A DNA stretch of 8,298 bases from Thermoplasmata archaeon (GTDB lineage: Archaea; Thermoplasmatota; Thermoplasmata; Thermoplasmatales; Thermoplasmataceae): the NCBI GenBank assembly GCA_021799755.1, contig JAJYZU010000045.1:1-8298 (forward strand), written 5' to 3'. Position 1 is the first letter of the stretch, and each line of letters starts with the position of its first letter. A program made the translations under genes and the position numbers. This document shows positions 6,756-8,298 of the stretch, in pieces. The notes under the pieces are model-generated. The model was given only the letters and a program-made list of their open reading frames with translations. It was not told the DNA's origin and did not search any database.

Positions 6756-6863
6756 ATGGACGTAACATGTTCAAACCAGAGTGAGTGCCTTTTCAAAATA
6801 ACAGAAGCTGAAGGAAGCGCTGCAGAGATCGCCATTAGATCGTTTGGTCTCGTTCAGAACTGA
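6756..6863 (+). CDS. Possible small two-cysteine protein of 35 residues
   Basis: An ATG-to-TGA frame of 36 codons lies in the gap between the divergent DsrE-like and flavoprotein genes. It starts MDVTCSNQSECLF and ends RSFGLVQN, with cysteines at 5 and 11 (CxxxxxC). The middle (EAEGSAAEIAIRSFGL) is compatible with an amphipathic helix or a helix-turn-helix-like fragment. Codon choice (AGA, ATA, GAG, CAG) looks like the neighbouring genes, and a loose TATA stretch sits about 22 nt upstream. I do not recognise the family. It may be a real micro-protein, a remnant of a larger regulator, or chance. The transcript could also act as a leader into the following gene. Confidence 0.33.
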   Translation: MDVTCSNQSECLFKITEAEGSAAEIAIRSFGLVQN

Positions 6864-6896
6864 TTCCATACAGCACACACCTTGAACTGGTTAAAG

Positions 6897-6906
6897 ACTA
6901 TTATAC
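6897..6906 (+). promoter_or_regulatory. TATA box of the flavoprotein/EamA unit
   Basis: The plus strand reads ACTATTATAC, preceded by an A-rich TTAAAG. Its centre is about 25 nt before the TTG at 6927, where the flavoprotein's Rossmann motif is about to begin. It lies inside the longer open frame that starts at 6882, which argues that the longer frame is not the translated one. Confidence 0.5.
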
Positions 6907-6926
6907 CAGTGAATAATTTGCATCTG

Positions 6927-8063
6927 TTGCGGGATGTAATTGTTGTTGGCTCCGGTCCTTCCGGATCATATTCAAGCCACCTCCTCTCCAGGATGGGTTA
7001 CGACGTACTCAATCTTGAAGAGCACAAGGAGGTGGGGAGGCCTGTGGAGTGCACAGGTCTCGTTTCAGAGAGGGTTATCTCCATGGCCAGGACCAAGGCT
7101 CCCGTGAACAGTGTATACGGTGCCCATGTGCACTTCCCCAACGGGGAATCTGTTCATGTGAGGAAGGGTGAGAAGACCGTTGTGATGGACCGTGACCAGT
7201 TTGATAAGGATGTTTCGGCCATGGCAATTTCATCCGGCACAGATGTTGAGATAAATTCCAGAGCTGTTTCCGTTACCCCGGGAAGTGAATATGCCACCGT
7301 GAAGTACAGACAGGACGGTGTCCTTAAAGAAGAGAGGGCTAGAATTGTCATCGGCGCAGACGGTATAAACAGCAAGGTGCGCAAGGATGTGTTTGGATCT
7401 GTTCCCAGCAGGGTTGTTTCGTGTTACCAGGTTGATTCGGCGGTGAGGATGGACGATCAGGAAAGCGTCAGTGTCTTCGTGGGATCCAGAGTAACCAGAG
7501 GATTCTTCGCATGGGCCACGCCCGCCGGGGATATTACCAAGATCGGCGTGGGCAGCGTCGGATCTTCGGCAAAAAATTATTTCACGAATTTCAACAGCAT
7601 GTTCCCGAAGGATAGAATTCTCGGGATCAACGGCGGCGGCATACCGATCACTTACCTTAAAAGGACGTACGCGCCAAGGACTCTTCTTGTGGGGGATGCA
7701 GCGGGTATAGTCAAGCCCCTGAGTGGAGGTGGAATTTACACGGGTATGATCTCTGCAAAGCATGCAGCCGAAGCTGCCGGTTCTGCGCTTGAAAACAATG
7801 ATTTCTCCGCTCGTTTCCTGGCAAGATACCAGAAATCTTGGAAGAAGGATCTCGGTCGGGAATTATGGATAGATGGCATCATACAGAGGCTCTTTGCTTC
7901 CGTGAATGACGAAACATTCAACAGAATATACCGGATGATCTCAAGGCCGTCTGCAATAAAGATCATCGACAGTGTTGGAGATATTGATTATCCATCAAGG
8001 GTTGTGTTGTCCCTGATGATCAGGAAACCTGGACTTTTCTTTTCCCTGATGGGCGGAAAATGA
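6927..8063 (+). CDS. Geranylgeranyl-reductase-family FAD-dependent oxidoreductase
   Basis: This flavoprotein belongs to the family that saturates isoprenoid chains of archaeal membrane lipids. Visible in the 378 residues are an N-terminal Rossmann fold (DVIVVGSGPSGS, 3-14), GRPVECTGLV at 37-46 keeping the family's conserved Cys42, IGADG at 142-146 and the second FAD motif LVGDAAGIVKPLSGGGI at 254-270. The family's lipid-site motif YxWxFPx7-8GxG appears as FAWATP (194-199) followed after seven residues by GVG, with Tyr to Phe and Phe to Thr changes. It may therefore be a paralogue acting on another prenyl substrate (lipid, quinone side chain or precursor). The TTG at 6927 was chosen because it gives MRDVIVVGSG, the usual family opening, and lies 25 nt after a TATA box. 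The frame is open back to a TTG at 6882, and GTG 6909 is the alternative. The EamA gene overlaps its stop. Confidence 0.85.
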   Translation: MRDVIVVGSGPSGSYSSHLLSRMGYDVLNLEEHKEVGRPVECTGLVSERVISMARTKAPVNSVYGAHVHFPNGESVHVRKGEKTVVMDRDQFDKDVSAMAISSGTDVEINSRAVSVTPGSEYATVKYRQDGVLKEERARIVIGADGINSKVRKDVFGSVPSRVVSCYQVDSAVRMDDQESVSVFVGSRVTRGFFAWATPAGDITKIGVGSVGSSAKNYFTNFNSMFPKDRILGINGGGIPITYLKRTYAPRTLLVGDAAGIVKPLSGGGIYTGMISAKHAAEAAGSALENNDFSARFLARYQKSWKKDLGRELWIDGIIQRLFASVNDETFNRIYRMISRPSAIKIIDSVGDIDYPSRVVLSLMIRKPGLFFSLMGGK

Positions 8064-8298
8064 AGAATCCGAAGATCTTTTACATGGGTCTTCTCCTTCT
8101 GGTGACATTCTTCTGGGGCGTGACATTCCCTTTGATAAAGATCACGCTTGGATTCATCTCACCGGTTTCCTTTCTTGTCATAAGATTCCTGGCCTCATCT
8201 CTTTTGCTGCTCCCATTTGTCATCCGCAACAGATCGCTCAGGAGAGCGCGGGATATAAGGCTTGGAATTTCAGCGGGATTTCTGCTGTTCCTTGGATA
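8060..8298 (+). CDS. DMT/EamA-family transporter, 3' end cut off by the window
   Basis: The ATG at 8060 overlaps the flavoprotein's TGA (ATGA), which suggests translational coupling. The 79 visible residues contain two hydrophobic helices and the start of a third: about 8-24 with FFWGVTFPLIK (17-27), then SPVSFLVIRFLASSLLLLPFVI (34-55), a basic loop (RNRSLRRARDIR) and a third helix starting GISAGFLLFLG. The WGxxFPxxK and PxxFxxxRF motifs are typical of the first two helices of ten-helix drug/metabolite exporters of the EamA group. Substrates in this family range from amino acids to purines and drugs and cannot be named here. Coupling to a lipid-type reductase need not mean shared function. 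Confidence 0.82.
   Translation, partial: MKNPKIFYMGLLLLVTFFWGVTFPLIKITLGFISPVSFLVIRFLASSLLLLPFVIRNRSLRRARDIRLGISAGFLLFLG

Noticed and set aside
7230..7763. Minus-strand ORF of 177 codons opposite the flavoprotein
   Set aside because: The opposite strand encodes intact FAD motifs. The antisense peptide is low-complexity and rich in His/Arg, as expected of a frame shadow.
1..8298. CRISPR array, insertion sequence, tRNA/rRNA gene or defence island
   Set aside because: No regularly spaced repeats, transposase motifs, tRNA cloverleaf or defence-type domains were seen on either strand.

Overview
The window looks like a stretch of chromosome from a Thermoplasmata archaeon (Thermoplasmatales-like). 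This rests on an archaeal-type phosphoglycerate kinase, an archaeal prefoldin alpha subunit, an FtsY without the long acidic domain, a geranylgeranyl-reductase-family flavoenzyme, AGA/AGG-dominated arginine codons, and AT-rich TATA boxes about 23-25 nt from the start codons. That spacing implies mostly leaderless transcripts. Base composition and codon use look even throughout, and I see no IS element, tRNA, rRNA or CRISPR array. The genus cannot be fixed from the sequence alone.

Layout: (1) 1-1652, plus strand: the 3' end of a gene for a duplicated carboxymuconolactone-decarboxylase/AhpD-like helical protein, then a ten-helix TDT (TehA/Mae1/SLAC1) channel or carrier 11 nt downstream. (2) 1653-1854: an intergenic region with a T-rich tail and the pgk promoter. 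(3) 1855-4397, plus strand: a tight operon pgk - pfdA - ftsY with single-base gaps between genes. It joins a glycolytic enzyme to a co-chaperone subunit and the SRP receptor. (4) 4386-5060, minus strand: an Xre-type helix-turn-helix regulator whose tail overlaps ftsY by 12 bp and whose promoter sits inside an inverted repeat, a candidate autoregulatory operator. (5) 5168-6715, minus strand: a DsrE-like small protein followed 9 nt later by an MFS transporter. (6) 6716-6926: a divergent control region with a possible 35-residue, two-cysteine micro-ORF. (7) 6927-8298, plus strand: a geranylgeranyl-reductase-family flavoprotein overlapping (ATGA) a DMT/EamA transporter that runs off the right edge.

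Most of the window is ordinary core and transport genes, and I do not see a convincing new multi-gene system. The points most worth a second look are the inverted repeat over the regulator's TATA box, the micro-ORF between two divergent promoters, the cysteine-poor duplicated CMD-like protein beside a TDT channel, and the consistent TATA-to-start spacing. That spacing argues for two non-ATG start reassignments (GTG at 5060 on the minus strand and TTG at 6927 on the plus strand).
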